64,000 nucleotides of DNA from Istiophorus platypterus (GCA_016859345.1 CM029118.1:29651501-29715500), one strand, 5' to 3'; positions 24,625 through 37,744 are shown, numbered from the stretch's first letter. Notes: generated by a model from the letters alone, not told the origin. A program made the numbers and translations.

Positions 24625-26790
24625 AGTTATTGATCAAGATGGCACCGTGGATGGCTGCCTTAGTTCTTAGCTCTCCAATGCTTTTAGCTGTTTTTATGCT
24701 GTCTTTAAAAATCCCAACATGATCAGTTTCACTAAAGAAGAACTACTGAACATCCAACAGTCCCATCCATACAATATCTCAGCTATCTTCACAAATGTAG
24801 AAAGTTTCGTGGAGATTTTGTTTAAAAAAGCATCAGCTCTCTATGCGGCTTGGAGGAGATGCTGACAAGGAACGTGCACCGGTGCACCAGTGAAGTTAAG
24901 GCAGCAAAGATTTCAAACACTGCTCCCATCCATTCACCTAGCACATTTCCATTCTCTAGCCAAGTCTGAATGATATGTGGCTCATAAATAGGCCAAACTC
25001 AGACTTATCATTTTTAGCTACCTTGTGCTTCACTGAAACCTGGATTGATGAGCAATCAGGGGAAACGAAGGGAGATGGAATCTGCTTTTACATAAACAGA
25101 GGTTGGTGTACAGATGTCATTATCTTAAGGCAATTGTGAAGTCCATACTGAGAAACTCTTATCATTAATTGAAAACCTTCCTTCCCTCTTTTTTTCTGGT
25201 TGGTGTTTGGATCCCAGCTCAGTTCTGTGTTTGTGAGGCATTACAAAAACCTGGGTTGACTAGATAGCAGCACAGATCAAAGACATTTCGATTCCCTTCT
25301 GATCATTTTAGGGGACCTTAATAGAGAAAACTTCACCAAAAACTGCCAAAACACAAACATATACTAAGTGTCCCACCACAGATAAAATCACACTGGTCAA
25401 CTGCTGTATTACACCATATTAAAAGACGCCTATCACTCTGTTCCTCATGCAGCTTTAGGTTTCTCTGATCACTGTCTGGTTCATCTTCACCTGTTGTACA
25501 AGCAGCCTGAGGTCAAGACTGTGAGGAGACTGACTAAGGAGGCAAAGCTGGAACTACAGCCCTGCTTTAACTGCACTGAGTGGAATGTTTTTAGGTTGCA
25601 TCTGCAGACCTGGAGAATCTCACCAACACCATGACATCATTAATTAGTATTAGTAAGGAAATGTGTGGGGTTAGGGATCCTGTCCCCACTACACAGGTGG
25701 GGACAGGATCCTGTACGTCCAGGCCAGAAACTCACTGGCGAGGAGATCAGAGGCAAAGAGAAGCTATATTGAAAAGCTGAAAAACGGGTCCTCAGCAAAG
25801 GACGTGGCGTTAGTGAGAAGAGGCCTGCAGGACATGACAATATAAAGGAAACCATCCCCCAATACTGTGGAATACCATCAACTGGCCGATGACCAGAATG
25901 TGTTTTAAAGTAGGTTTGATAAACCAACATGAAAGCCCTCACCTGCTCTACCTTAGACATCACAAACCAATGCCCTTCCTTCAAGCACCCCACCCCTCCC
26001 TATTGATCCCCCGCCTGCACTCATGATCTGAGAAGAGGATGTGTGTCACTCTTTCAGAGCCAAAAGATCAGGAAGGCAACAGGCCGAGACCTCCTATCTC
26101 AAAGTCTACGCTGGCCAGCTGGCCCCAGTCTTCACTCAGATCCTGTGAAGTTCCCTCCTGTTTCAAATGTTCCACATCATCACTGACTCCAAGAAACCCT
26201 CTATGAAAGGACTCGTGACTACAGGATTGTAACCCTGATGTGTCTGTGGTCATGATGTCCATGAGAGACTGGTGATGACCCACCTGAAGATCATCACAGG
26301 TTCCCTTCTAGGCCCCCCTGTAGTTTCCTTAACAGGCAAATGCAAGGATCCTGCTTGTGCACTTCAACACCATATCCCAGCAGTCCCATAGTCCAAACTC
26401 ACCCAGCTCATCCTCACTGTGCCTCCTTCCAGTGGATCACCAAATTCCTCACACACGAAGCAGCAGGTGAGGCTAGGAAAATCAAATTCAGCACCCGGAC
26501 AGTAAGCAGTGGCACCCAACCACCCACCCCGACCCCCATCACCCAGGGATGTGTGCTCTGCCCTCTGCTCTTCTCACTCTTCACTAAAGACAGCATCTCA
26601 GGAAATCTATCAGTCAACATACAAGACAACAGTCATCAGCCTCATCGGAGATAGGGGCGATTTTCCAAAAAGCTGGCCCTCTGGTGCGGTCACAACAACC
26701 TGGTGCTGAATATGCTCAAAACTGTAGTGATTACCATGAACTTCAGGGGGGACCCCCCGTTACAAATTCTAGCCTTTTGAAGAGGATGCA
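24625..26790 (+). mobile_element. Degenerate non-LTR retrotransposon (LINE, Rex1/L2-like) with endonuclease and RT remains
   Basis: Starts with a 5' end like aagatggcaccgtgg. Translated fragments run in LINE order on the + strand. Endonuclease parts are FLATLCFTETWIDEQSG and GICFYINRGWCTDVI near 25010-25120, then HSVPHAALGFSDHCLVHL near 25440-25490. A linker follows near 25600-25680. The RT part begins EDVCHSFR near 26040 with GQLAPVFTQIL near 26120, then FKRST-like and ITGSLLGPP, then WITKFLTHE near 26430 and TQGCVLCPLLFSLFTKD near 26540. The FADD active site expected after this is missing. Frameshifts occur throughout, so it is inactive. The clade is inferred from motif style only. Confidence 0.75.
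25675..25711. repeat. Perfect 15-bp hairpin inside the LINE
   Basis: ggatcctgtccccac, a 7-base loop (tacacag), then gtggggacaggatcc. The stem is perfect and GC-rich, which is unusual in sequence otherwise decayed. Confidence 0.85.
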
Positions 26791-26829
26791 GATTACAGTG
26801 ACTGAGATTTACCCAGGGGTTGCACTATT

Positions 26830-27500
26830 ATTTTTGTGGTGATATACGTGGCTGTTATTAAAATAAAGCATGCGGTCGATGTTGTTACAGAAGCTGTAAA
26901 CTTCATTAGGGAAAGAGCATTAAACCACAGGCAATCTGATACACTGTTTGAGGAGCATGGAACTAAACAAGCTGATCTGGGATAACACACAGCTGTCAGG
27001 TGCCCCAGCCTGGGCAAAGTGCTCAAGAGTGTGGGACGTGAGTTTCAGGAGTTTTTCCAGACGAATGGAAAGGACATCTCTCAAGTGACCAATGCATGCT
27101 GGTTGGCTGATTCAGCATTTGCCGTTGCTGTAACTGCCCTCATGAATTAATTGAATTCAAAATTGCATAAAAGGGTTTCTTTGCACATGGGATGCAAAGC
27201 TTAGTCAAGGCCTTCATGAAGAAGATGCTGAATGTCTCGACAAGTGGTGAGCAACACTCTCGCACACCTTCCCACACTGAAAGAAAAGACTCCCTCTGCT
27301 GATCAACTGAAATGGTACGGAGCCATGTTTAAAGTGTTGCATGGTGAGTTTTCCAGAAGACTTTAAAGCAGTTTAGTCTGAAATGCTCACAACCTCCTCT
27401 GCCTTTACCTGTGATGTAGACCGTGACTCCAATGATACACAACTTATAGGCTTGCAGACTGATGAACAGCATTTCAGATTAGTTTTATTTGGTTAGCAAC
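26830..27500 (+). pseudogene. hAT-type transposase fragment, GTF2IRD2-like
   Basis: Several frames give fragments in the order expected of the hAT-derived C-terminal region of GTF2IRD2 and relatives. These are NKACGRCCYRSCKLH near 26850; a RCPSLGKVLKSVWDVS block near 26990-27050 that corresponds to the RWLSRGKVL motif; GKDISQVTNACWLADSAF near 27070; KGFFAHGMQSLVKAFMKKM near 27173-27230; and SADQLKWYGAMFKVLHGEFS near 27297-27355. Stops and shifts are frequent. It directly follows the LINE remnant. Confidence 0.62.
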
Positions 27501-27916
27501 AGCAAGCGCAACTAGTGCAACCTCTCAACCACCATTTTCCACACATTTTTAGATGCTTAATCTGATCAGCCCCTAACTCATCTTTCAAGGAGAACTTTCC
27601 ACAAATCTTGGTTTGTCCTATGGCCCCCTAGGATAAATAATTGCTACCCGTGCTGTAGAGAAAATACAGAAAACTTCGGTGTTTTTTCTCACTTGCACTG
27701 GTGGTCGCTGGTGACTGAAAAAATTGGGGAGGGTAGGAGGAACTCACAGCATCATGTTGTTTTACAATTGCTGGCTATTTACCAGGATCCAGTCTTGCAT
27801 GAGTAGAGGGAAGCAGCATGTCAGTTCACTGCACACCACCATAGTTCTGCCTTGGGTTGAGGCTGGCCAGTTGAAGCCCAAGAGCTCTCCATCCACTCCT
27901 CGGCAGCATCCTGCTG

Positions 27917-27930
27917 CCCCCCCCCCCCCC
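27917..27930. repeat. Poly(C) run
   Basis: Fourteen consecutive C in a CAG/CTGC-rich setting. Confidence 0.9.
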
Positions 27931-28581
27931 AGTTCAAATCCATTCTCACCATTAGTTCATAGTACTTCAGGGCTGCTTGCACTGACTAATGCATTGGCTA
28001 ATCCAAGCAGCTAGATTGTTCATATTTTGGATAAAATGTAATATTTTTTTGTTACTTGTTAAAAAGTAGTTTGCAATTTGCACATATAATTTCTTTTCTA
28101 ATTTTCTACTCCTGTATGAATCTATCTATTGCTTTAGCACCAGTTCGTCATACTCATATACATGGCAATTGTTATTGGAGAAACGCAACGTCAATATTGT
28201 ATTCTAATTGTTGATTGGTTGGGGAAGATGCGTTCCGCGTGTTTTGGCCAATAACAGATTAGCATGAAAAAAATGAAGTAAATTAAAGTGATTTAAAAGA
28301 TCTAGCCCTATGGAGGACAACAGGAGCTGCACCACCACTTCAGACAGACTGCCCTTTCCCTTCTTGCCTGTCACTGCTGAAGCATTTTTATCAGAATTTT
28401 AGTAGTATATTTTTTCTAAAGAAAAGTGAAAAAAATATTTTCTAAATGATACTGAGAATTGGCAATGGTTATTTCAGCCAGTTACTCTTTTTTATATTTC
28501 CTTCTTGCCTCTCAAAAATAAAGGAGGAGCAACCTCCTCTGCCTCTATGGAACATCCTTCTCTGACCTGCATCCTAAACGC

Positions 28582-28740
28582 TACAGAGGTTTCAGAAAGT
28601 ATCCAGGCTACTTTACTTTTTGCACACTTTATTAGAAGATTTAATATTATATGGATAAAACTGCCATTTTGCCCATCAATCTACACTGAATATTCCAATA
28701 ATTTATAATAACAAAATAAAATAACTGACAATGTAATAAT
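28582..28740. mobile_element. Short Tc1-end-like fragment
   Basis: acagaggtttcagaaagtat followed by tttgcacacttta and ttttgcccatcaatctac resembles the terminal region seen at 40745 but is more decayed. No transposase sequence is present. Confidence 0.4.
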
Positions 28741-29019
28741 TTTCCAAAGTTATAAAATCATGTCTCACAGTATCATAAACTTTTGTGAAGTGGTTTGCCC
28801 TCTGATAAACCTTCAAACTACTGGGTCTGTTACTAACACAGGACTGGTTTGGGCCAAACTACCACTGACAAGCTTGCTGTAGAGAATGAATAGGTCATCA
28901 AAGCTTGTGATACAGTTGCTTAGTTACACATCCATCAGTTGTGGGGCTATATTATGATTGTATCTTCAGTCATGTTTCTGGCCACCTCATGAATGTAAGT
29001 CTAACATACCATCTCTTTC

Positions 29020-29950
29020 AGCTCTGCTTTTGATTTCTCACCACTCTTGAAATATCTAGCTCTTTAGCTGTAAAATGCTTCACTATGCTCACCAACTAGT
29101 CACTAACTGTCTGCTGTTTGTTGCCAAGCAAGTTGTGTACAGTGGGATTTTAGAGCTTTTTCACTGAAAACAGTTGCCGGCTAAGGCTGTAAAACAATGT
29201 TATGAGAGCAATGAGAGTGAACCAAAAAAGTAAAATTTCAGGATATTCAGGTAAACATGAGATAAAACTTGGTGTAAAGCTCTATAAAGCTGAGATGAGA
29301 TTCTCTGTGGGTTCAGCACCAGAAGTGATCCTTTTCACATTGTTCACATTATCATTTAATACATTGTTGTAAAAATATAGATTACAGCCATTGTGGTGAA
29401 TATCAGAATGTTAACAACATGAACAAAAATCCCTTTTCTCACTCCATGACTTTATAGATTGCAGCATTCACCTTTGCAACAAACTTGTCTGTCGCAATAA
29501 AACAGTGCTGTCTCTTATTCTGACAGACAAACCATTATATTTACCGTAATCATTTGGAGTTAGTTTTAAAGGCTGGAGCCCTAAGCATCCTTTAACCCTT
29601 TTTAAGGTACTTTTTAATGAAATAGAGAATTTGGCACCAAACTTGTCCAGCTGATTCACACAAGACATTATATTTGGTTGAATAATATTTCAGACAGCCT
29701 ATTTAGCCACAATTGTTTTGATCAGTGATGGTCATAAGTCATACACCAAAAGGAAGTAAAGTTGACTGAGAAGTAAGTACCCTCAAGGCAGTGTTCTTGT
29801 TTCCAGAGTATGACTCAGAGAAACTTTTTACCTTGCTTGTTGAATGAAACAAAACAGCCAGTTAGGGACTTTGAGGTTCCCTGTGGAGCTTATGATCTGT
29901 AGTGGCACTACAGAGCTATTTTTCTATGAGTAGGCCCTCAATTTGTTTTT
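29020..29950. repeat. Probable dispersed repeat block
   Basis: Contains tttagctgtaaaatgcttca, gtctgctgtttgttgcc, gtacagtgggattttagagc and actgaaaacagttgccggc, wording typical of a multi-copy fish repeat. The short - strand frame at 29668-29468 is not protein-like. Class unknown. Confidence 0.3.
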
Positions 29951-30224
29951 CTAGTTAACGCACAGGAGGACATATATGCACATGTGCACACACAGATGAA
30001 GATACAAACCACACAAATAATTTCACACTATTCCACTTATCACCAGCTGCCAGTAATACACTAACATATGCAACAATGGCAGAGGAGAAGAAGGCTGCTA
30101 GCTCATAAACATGGAAGTAAAACAATGCTCCATTTAAAATGCTTATGAAGTCAGCTTTGTAAATGTTGAATGAGAAAGGAAATGCACTCAACACATTTGT
30201 TGAGACCTCAAGGAAATAATATAA

Positions 30225-30295
30225 CATAATACCAACTTTATTCATATAGAACTTTTCAAATTCAAGTTCACAAAGTGCTTCACGAACACAAAAAA
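30225..30295. repeat. Short fish repeat core
   Basis: accaactttattcatataga followed by acttttcaaattcaagttcacaaagtgcttcac resembles a very common fish repeat core. Nothing else is recognisable around it. Confidence 0.3.
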
Positions 30296-31146
30296 CAAAA
30301 ATATACTGTGCTATTTCAGTAATGGTAGTCATACTAACGGTAGTAGTGGTTGTGGTTGTGGTGATTTCAATGTTGATGATGAAAAATAACAGCTCTTTAC
30401 ATGATAAAAGCATGAGGCAATGATCATTGACGTTAAACATTAAGTCTGGTTTATCTGAATGTATTTCTTACTTTTGCAACATCAAACATCATTGTTTACA
30501 ACCAAAATTCTTGGAAATATTTTTGCCATTTGCCTTCATTCTCTCTATTAGGTGAATGCCAGGGGTTTGTCTAATCATCTTTCTTGCTGAGTCTGCAATT
30601 AACTTTGTGAACTTGATGATTACTATTAACAAGAAAGGTGGCAAAAACTTCAAAGTATTTATTGTATTTATGTGTATTTACTTAGACAATAATATATTTT
30701 GCAGGAGTTTTAACAGATTTTTTTGTACCTTTAATTACAGCAGTCATCTTAGACCAGACATAGCAATGCTGATTCTCTCCGTCAGCACTGCCGGAATAGA
30801 TACAGAAGTTGGCAGATGAACCATTTAAATTTTTAAATGAAAGGAAGGAAAGTGATCCATACCATCACAAATCTAAATAGATACAAGACATAATGGGGAG
30901 GGTGGGGGGGTGAGAGTAAGAGCAATGTGTGCTATATCATAAATACTGAAACCAGAGCTACAGGGTTAATTTGATCAGTAGGAAAAAAAAGAGAAAAGTT
31001 AGGACAGAAAAACGAATGTCAGATTATGCGAGAAGTGAAACGTAAAGTGTGAGGGCCACTTGCAGAATGACCAAGAATGATGGTCTGTGAGGCTAACATT
31101 TCCCCTGTATCTGCTGAACGCTTGTTGCACACACACCCAAAGTATG

Positions 31147-31174
31147 TCTGTGTGTGTGTGTGTGTGTGTGTGTG
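31147..31174. repeat. (TG)n microsatellite
   Basis: About 14 uninterrupted tg units. Confidence 0.95.
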
Positions 31175-31924
31175 AGGGGTCACCTGTAATGGCAGGCTCT
31201 ACATTGTGGCCATTCCATACTCATTACATCATTTACAATTACTGCTACCCACCCACAACACCCCAAGAGGCCAGTCTCAACCATTAGCACCACGACTCAA
31301 ATGAAGTGGATAATTGTGTCTCTCTGTGGCATATCATGAGACGAGAGTCAGAGAAGAGAGGAGGAGGGAGAAGCGAGAGTGACCAAATGAGAGAGAGATG
31401 GAGAGCGAAATGTTGATACAGAAAGATGTACAAATCTAAAAAGGAAGAGTTGTTGTAATCACAATCCCATCCATAGACTTTGGCAACCAATAGCTTTACT
31501 GGCACAGCTGTACTGTCAGACAGACTAGACTGTCATAACAAATTTTGTATTAAGGTACACTGCAATAGCAACAGCTATAACACTTTTGTTTGGTGATTTT
31601 GTCATCTTCAATCAAGTGCAGAACAAAAATGTAGGTCCTAATGGTATTCTTGTATAACAACCGTTTCCTTAAATATAGATTTAAAACTTTCATCTCCATT
31701 GCAGAATTAGTCTCTCTAAAACAACAATCAGACGAGAATCCCTTCGCATTTATCCTAAGGAGAGAGCCAAGATGCCAAACTTCACAGGAGCACTACCTTG
31801 GGCTTTGCACACAGCTCGGATTTCAGGCCACGAATCCTATCCAGCTCCCTCTGTTAACCTTGTCCATCTGCAACTCATGTTAGTATAATTCATACCACTG
31901 ATCATGTGTATGCCTAGTGAATTA

Positions 31925-32520
31925 TGATTTACTAGGTAAGATGGGACCGAAACGCTGATGATGAGAGATGATGAGAGATTGAATCTTTGTGTTTGGACAG
32001 TTCACAGATACAGGGCTCAGAGCTGGGCACGCAGATTTAACAGGTAGAGTTTCAGGTTTAGGGGACGGGCAGCAGACCAGTCTCCTCTTCGGTCTACCAA
32101 CAGCAAAAAGAACAAAGCCATTCAGAGAAGGGAATCCAACAGGCGAAGTGGCAATGAACACTCTTTCAGAATGAGGCTGCTGGCTTACTGCAGGCAGATG
32201 ATTCAGTGGCAGGTGGAAATGGAGATCAGCACGCAGGTAAGCTAGGCAAACTCTTCAATGCAGTGAGTCAGTTACCGCAGGAAACAACGGAGAGTTTGAC
32301 GAGTACTGGAGATCCGGCCCGGTCTTTCATGGTGTAGGCAGGTGAGTTCTAAGTGGCACGGCCGAAGAGATGGTAGGTGGCAGCTGTGTAGGTGAGGCGG
32401 ACACAAACCAGTGGAGAGCTGACCAGCCCCTCCCTGAGGAGGACACAGGCTCACAGACAGGAGAGACAGACCTGACACATGGAGGGCAGGGCAAGAACAC
32501 ATGGGAGCCTAGGATGTGAG
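31925..32520 (-). mobile_element. Possible decayed LTR-like segment
   Basis: A GC-richer block whose - strand has CACCTG/TGCCTG-rich runs, and an end (cgtttcggtcccatcttacc) resembling the terminal part of fish gypsy LTRs. A tandem gatgatgagagatgatgaga lies at the right end as read on -. Just upstream, 31640-31880 has a + strand frame with ENPFAFILRRE, faintly gag-like. Evidence is weak. Confidence 0.3.
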
Positions 32521-32529
32521 GAGGGAGCC

Positions 32530-34200
32530 TGCAGAATCTTAACATAAGGAGCCTTTGGGCCCCAGTATGTCTTGAACAAAGGCCCTGATCTTTCCAACAG
32601 CGGAGTAAGAGGAGTTTCTTCTGATAATTTTGGAATGTGCTTCTGACAATGGCCACATCACATAACAGTTGGCCAGTTTGTGGAGAAAGAAGGCAGGTTT
32701 GAACTCCTCCCTCTTACACAATTATCCTTTTTATGTATACAACTCAGTTGACCCCCATAAATGACTCTCAGGAGATACTGTCCGTCATGTCTTACTCCTT
32801 TCAAAGACACCCCAGCTTTTGAGTGTTAGATATTTAATCATTATGAAATGTAAAGTGAATGTGCCCAGATTGAAGCCAAGTATTCATATTGAATGAAGTT
32901 TTGACCCATCAATACGTCCTGCAGTGGGTAACAGGCAATGATATCATAGATCTGCTAGGCCCAATGACAGGCAAGACCATTGTCTAGCCCTGACCTAACT
33001 CACTAGATACTCAGCAGCCTGACCCAGCCTTACATCTACTATCCATTTACTAAGGTTTTGGGGAGAAGGAAGAATGTCATAAGTTGCTCCTAGCATGAAT
33101 CTAATCCTACCTGCTTCCATGTCTCACACTTCCTCTTGGCAAAGTTTCTTCTTTGCCACATTTTTCTGGCCATGCTCTGCCTAATAGACTGTGCTTATAA
33201 ATCTACCAGCCTCTTCTTGCCTCTGAATCTCTGGTTAATGTTGCTTTTTTACAAGTAGGCTGTGCTATGCTAAAACCAATCACCCTACAAGGAAGAAAAA
33301 AGTAGAGTTACTGCAAGATATGTTTATAGTAGGGTGATATTTAATACTAAACTGCAACAGACACTGAAGGCGTTTGATATTGTGGGCTGGCAGAGCGTTA
33401 CTGAATTGCCATAGTGGAAATGTAGGGGGGCTGCCATTAACCTCTTGCATCTTGTTCCTGGAGATCTCCAAGTAGCTCAGGATCTAAAGCTAGTGTTACA
33501 TTCTGCATCCACGCATATGTGGGGGACCCCTTGGTTCCGTGTGGTATAAATTTCATTATCAGAGGGTGTATGCAGGTCTCTGTGCGGACATCTGTGTACC
33601 TTAAAATTTTTTGTGAGCCAAAACAGTAGAGCTACAGGCCCTAAACCTATTAAATGGACTGAAAGATGTTAAAACGCTCCACAGAGCTGAGGTGAACTGT
33701 AAAGATGGCTTCTTCACACCTACTGAATCCCTTTACATTAAACATTGTCAGCACCTGTCACTCAGAACAAATGCCACTTGAGATTTAGTGAACAATCATT
33801 TTCATGTTTTTGTCACACAACTATACAATGAGACACATAAGCTAGATTACAAAGCTTTTAAAGTTCATGTTGAATACAGAGTGTGTGTGTGTCTGTGTAG
33901 ACAGCAAGGCAAAGGTCGGTTAATTTGGCGTGGCAAAGTCATAGACGCCTCAGGCGTCAATAGGGGAAGAAATAAAGCCAGCCACTCTGATGATGGGAAT
34001 GCTATTGATGGACAACAATGGATACAAATGCAACTGTTTTATGTGTGTGTGCACGTGCATGGATGTGTGGAGGGGGCTCTCAGGGAGGGTGGCTGAGGCG
34101 AGATGGACCACATCAGTGTCAATTTACAGCAATTCCCGCTGTCAAAAGTGAGAGGGAAAAAGTGAGAGTACTTCCCATTTTCTTACCAGATCTTTTACTT
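32530..34200. other. No gene seen
   Basis: Mixed intergenic DNA. 33490-33780 may be an old repeat, but I could not name it. Confidence 0.5.
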
Positions 34201-34209
34201 TAATTCAAT

Positions 34210-34520
34210 TGAACCTTTCAATACCTTACTTTGGACACACAGGAAGCATTCGCCCTATTGGATTATATCGAGTGGGAGAAAGATACTGACTCTTTAAAGC
34301 TCTTCGGCACAAAGGGAGATAGAGGCAGATAAAAGAGGAGTGTGTTTTTCATTGTGTTCTGTTCTGTAATGGAGAAAAGAATTAAGTCGCTTTACATTGC
34401 GCCCTGTCTGTGTTCAGGAGACAAAACACAAGCTAACACATTTAACTAAATCTGAGAAGGACCTTTTCTTCTCCTGCTCTCAAAATAAAGACACACCAAA
34501 TTCACACCCTATCAGGCCAA
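34210..34520. promoter_or_regulatory. Possible conserved non-coding element
   Basis: Repeat-free DNA with aagcattcgccctattgg, attaagtcgctttacattg and ctctttaaagctcttcgg. No coding potential. Judged by texture alone. Confidence 0.25.
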
Positions 34521-34859
34521 TTCATCAGTATAGCAATTTGTTTTAACCCTTCAGCTGAGGGTATACAAAAAGTTCTAAATTAAAGCCTACTCCTCAACTC
34601 AATCTTCAATCGTAGAGAAGTAAATAGACACATTTTTATTAAAAAAAAAAAAACAATCAAAATGATCATTCACGGGTGTGAATCTTAAAAAATTGTGGAG
34701 GGGAATCATGGCAAGATAAAAGCAACGACTCTAACCCACCACACATGATTATTAGGTCAGATGTGATCGAAATGCTCCATCTCCAGCAATGGCAAGCCTG
34801 CATATCTCTTCTTTTCCAGGAATCTCAATCAATAAACAGTCTCTAATGTCTCTGACTGA

Positions 34860-35400
34860 GCGTGATGCCTGAATCCATATTTAAATATCAGAGATTCATA
34901 AGGATTGCTTGTGTATTTAACCCCATACTTCCAGGACAACATTCCTCTGTGCTCCCTACATGAGCGTTCCACACAGCAAAACACAGAGAGGTTGCCAGAT
35001 AAAACATCATAAAATGACACGTTCCCTTACTGAGTAGCACCACCATGATGGCTTCAGGCACTACCTTTGTCTCCATCACAGTGATGACTAAAATCAAGCA
35101 TTGTAATGCGACACCCTTGATTTCATGCAATGTGGCGGATTATGGATATGAATTGAACGCTCGGCTCTTTTTTTTGTGTGTTCCAATTTCCAAATTAGGA
35201 TTTTCTGCCTTCATAATGACACAAAGTATTCTCTTAGTGAAATCAATGGCAGCTATTTATATGAGCGGTAATCCCTCAACCAGCACTGAACTGCCAGAAA
35301 AGAGGGATGGCTTTTAAAGTAATGCTGCAAAACAAAAGGAGACACCAAATGAATGCAAATTGGCTTCTCTGCCATTCTGAATGTCCATCTCTGAGAACAT
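34860..35400. promoter_or_regulatory. Possible conserved non-coding element
   Basis: Repeat-free block with tatttaaatatcagag, gacacccttgatttcatgca, ccaatttccaaattaggatt and ctatttatatgagcggtaat. Short frames on both strands are not protein-like. Confidence 0.28.
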
Positions 35401-35599
35401 GGCTCAGCCAATGAGGAAGAAAGAAAAAAACAGCTGTTTAAGACAGATCATTTGGTGAATAACCTATACCACCATGTTCACTACCAGTTAAGCTTAGAAT
35501 AAAAAGTTTAAATAACCCCTCCTGTCCACCAGCAAAAGCAGCATTTCATTCCTCTCTGTCTTGCATTTTAACAGAGCAGGGCATGAATGCCTGACAAGT

Positions 35600-36090
35600 A
35601 GGCTATCATCCAAGAGATCATTAAGCACAAGGGTTGAAGTGCCATCTTCAGTGCCATGGCAACAGGGTTGTGAGATGAGATAAAAACAATGCAAGGCAGG
35701 AGGCAGGAGGCGGGGCGGGTGCTCAGCGATCACCACTGATCGATGGATCTCTCTCCCTTCAGAGGCCAGGCACAGGAAGGGGAGACTGGAACAGGGAGGA
35801 CAGCGCAAGAGAGGAGGGGGAAGGAAATCCAAGCAGCCTTAGGGCTTCATAGGTGCTATAACAGTGGGAACTGCCTCTCTTCAAAGCGCAGATCGTTTTT
35901 TTTCACAAGGGTCTAATTGAACATGTCAAACAGTGCATTTGCATGAGAATGATTATTTTTTACTTTGTAGCAAGGCTGAGCCAGAGGCCTCACATCTGCA
36001 CCAAAACTCTGCACCAAAGAAGAGGACACAGTGTGGATAAGTGAACACTCCTGAATGAAGTCACAGATTCCTTATCAAATCAATATGGCT
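35600..36090. promoter_or_regulatory. Possible enhancer block with RFX and POU sites
   Basis: gtgccatggcaac at 35651-35663 is a near-complete RFX X-box. atttgcat at 35937-35944 is a perfect POU octamer core, next to aatgattatttttta. Also a direct gatcaccactgatcgatgg stretch. No frame of interest. Confidence 0.3.
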
Positions 36091-37259
36091 GATTATTTTA
36101 CAGCTGTTTTTAAAAATGGTTGTTGACCTCACAAATCTGGCCTCACAAAAAAGCACCATTTGTGCTGCAATCCAAACAGATCAACCACACTGTACTGGAG
36201 GTTTGTGAAGAATAAGCACTTTTTTGTGCATGTGGGTATGCATATAGTATCTATTTACCTCTTCCTACATAAAAGCCGTTTCAAGTATGATAGAGGTGAG
36301 CTGAAAGGAGTGAGTGTATTATCTTTTGCAGCTGTCAGCACTGTATGTGGTTTTGTGCCGAAGCTCCACACAGGGCTCCCACTAAATGCCATCAGGTTAC
36401 AACTGTGGTTGTTTGCTCTTTTTAATTATAGCAGGAATGCTTTTTGAAGCGTGCGATAAGCATTCCACAACTCCCCCTCACTCTGGGGTTGCATACTCAC
36501 ACAGCACCACCACTGTGCACCCACAAACACATGCGCAAACATGCAAAATGTACACAAACCCAGTTTGGGAAGTTTTCTCTCTCTCAACATGTGCTAATCA
36601 ATCTGTTGAGAGCAATCTGTCAGGAAATCTTTAGCTTTAAACAACCCAGTGTGAATAGGGATGAGGCCCTTTCCATGGGGCGGGGCACTGCAAGGACTGA
36701 GCAATAGCTGTCTTTATGCATCCGGGAGTGTCAATAAGGATTATGAGAGTGAGCTTTTATCTCTTCAAACACAGAGACCAGTCACTCATTTAAATGGATG
36801 AACAATTCAGGGCTGCTCAATAAATAAAAAAGAATATACTTCCATAAATACATTCAAATCCCAACTCCATTCAAATTTCAGCACCATATGCTTAATTTAA
36901 GATCTAATCTCCCTTTTTCTATTTCCACCAATTCACAGAAGGTAAATCTTTGAACACGTAGTTGTTTAAGACCTCAAAGGATAAACACAGACTACCTATT
37001 GTTGATGGCAATGCACCTTTATCCTCAACTTAAGACCCACAGTTCCTTTGAGAGTGCTCCTGGCAGATGCAGTATGCAAAGCAGGTGCACTGAGGGAAAC
37101 ATGCCCAACAAAAGAGACATTATTGCATTTCACAACCTCCCAAAAAGACGAGTAGAATATTAAAGGTGACACAACTGTATTTACACATCATTTCAATATA
37201 CCTAAAATAACCCCATTTCTATCTTGCTCTATCAAACAAAAGAAGGCAATACAATCTGC

Positions 37260-37640
37260 CAAGAGAAGAACAAATAAAAGCAAATTTTGACATTTTGCTT
37301 TTTGATGCCTTCCATTTATAGGTCAGAGGAAACACCAGCTGACCTCTCATTGTTTTTTAAATGCCATTTTGTAAGGCTGGGAAGCAGGAATTAATTAATG
37401 CAAGGGTAGCTGCCACTGTCAAGAGGCAGCACATTAAAATCAATGATTAATAAATTCAAAACACACAACAAACTCAGCTGGGAGATGAAAATAGTATTGT
37501 GCGCTCCATAGGAAGCAGCCCCAATGCGGGTCCTCCCACTGAACGAGGCGTCCACTCAGATGGCTAATGGAAAGTAGCCGGTGCCAGCTGTGTGCCTGTG
37601 AATAAAATCACTTTAATTAAAGGAATTACAATGGAAAAGG
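37260..37640. promoter_or_regulatory. Candidate conserved non-coding element
   Basis: Homeobox-like sites are clustered: gaattaattaatgc, tcaatgattaataaatt and cactttaattaaagga. The palindrome ctttaattaaag at 37610-37621 is perfect. Free of repeats until the (CA)n tract at 37.7 kb. Confidence 0.33.
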
Positions 37641-37708
37641 AACCGGGGATGTGTGGAGTAGTATCGACAGGAAACGGCCTCTCATGTGACACACACACAT
37701 ATATTCAA

Positions 37709-37742
<34 letters not shown>
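37709..37742. repeat. (CA)n microsatellite
   Basis: About 16 perfect ac units, preceded by a shorter acacacacac run at 37689. Confidence 0.95.

Positions 37743-37744
<2 letters not shown>

Noticed and set aside
29955..30440. 161-codon - strand frame with Thr run and hydrophobic stretch
   Set aside because: The Thr run comes from a simple gtt/gta triplet stretch. No codon bias or domain, and it overlaps a common dispersed repeat core at 30225-30295.
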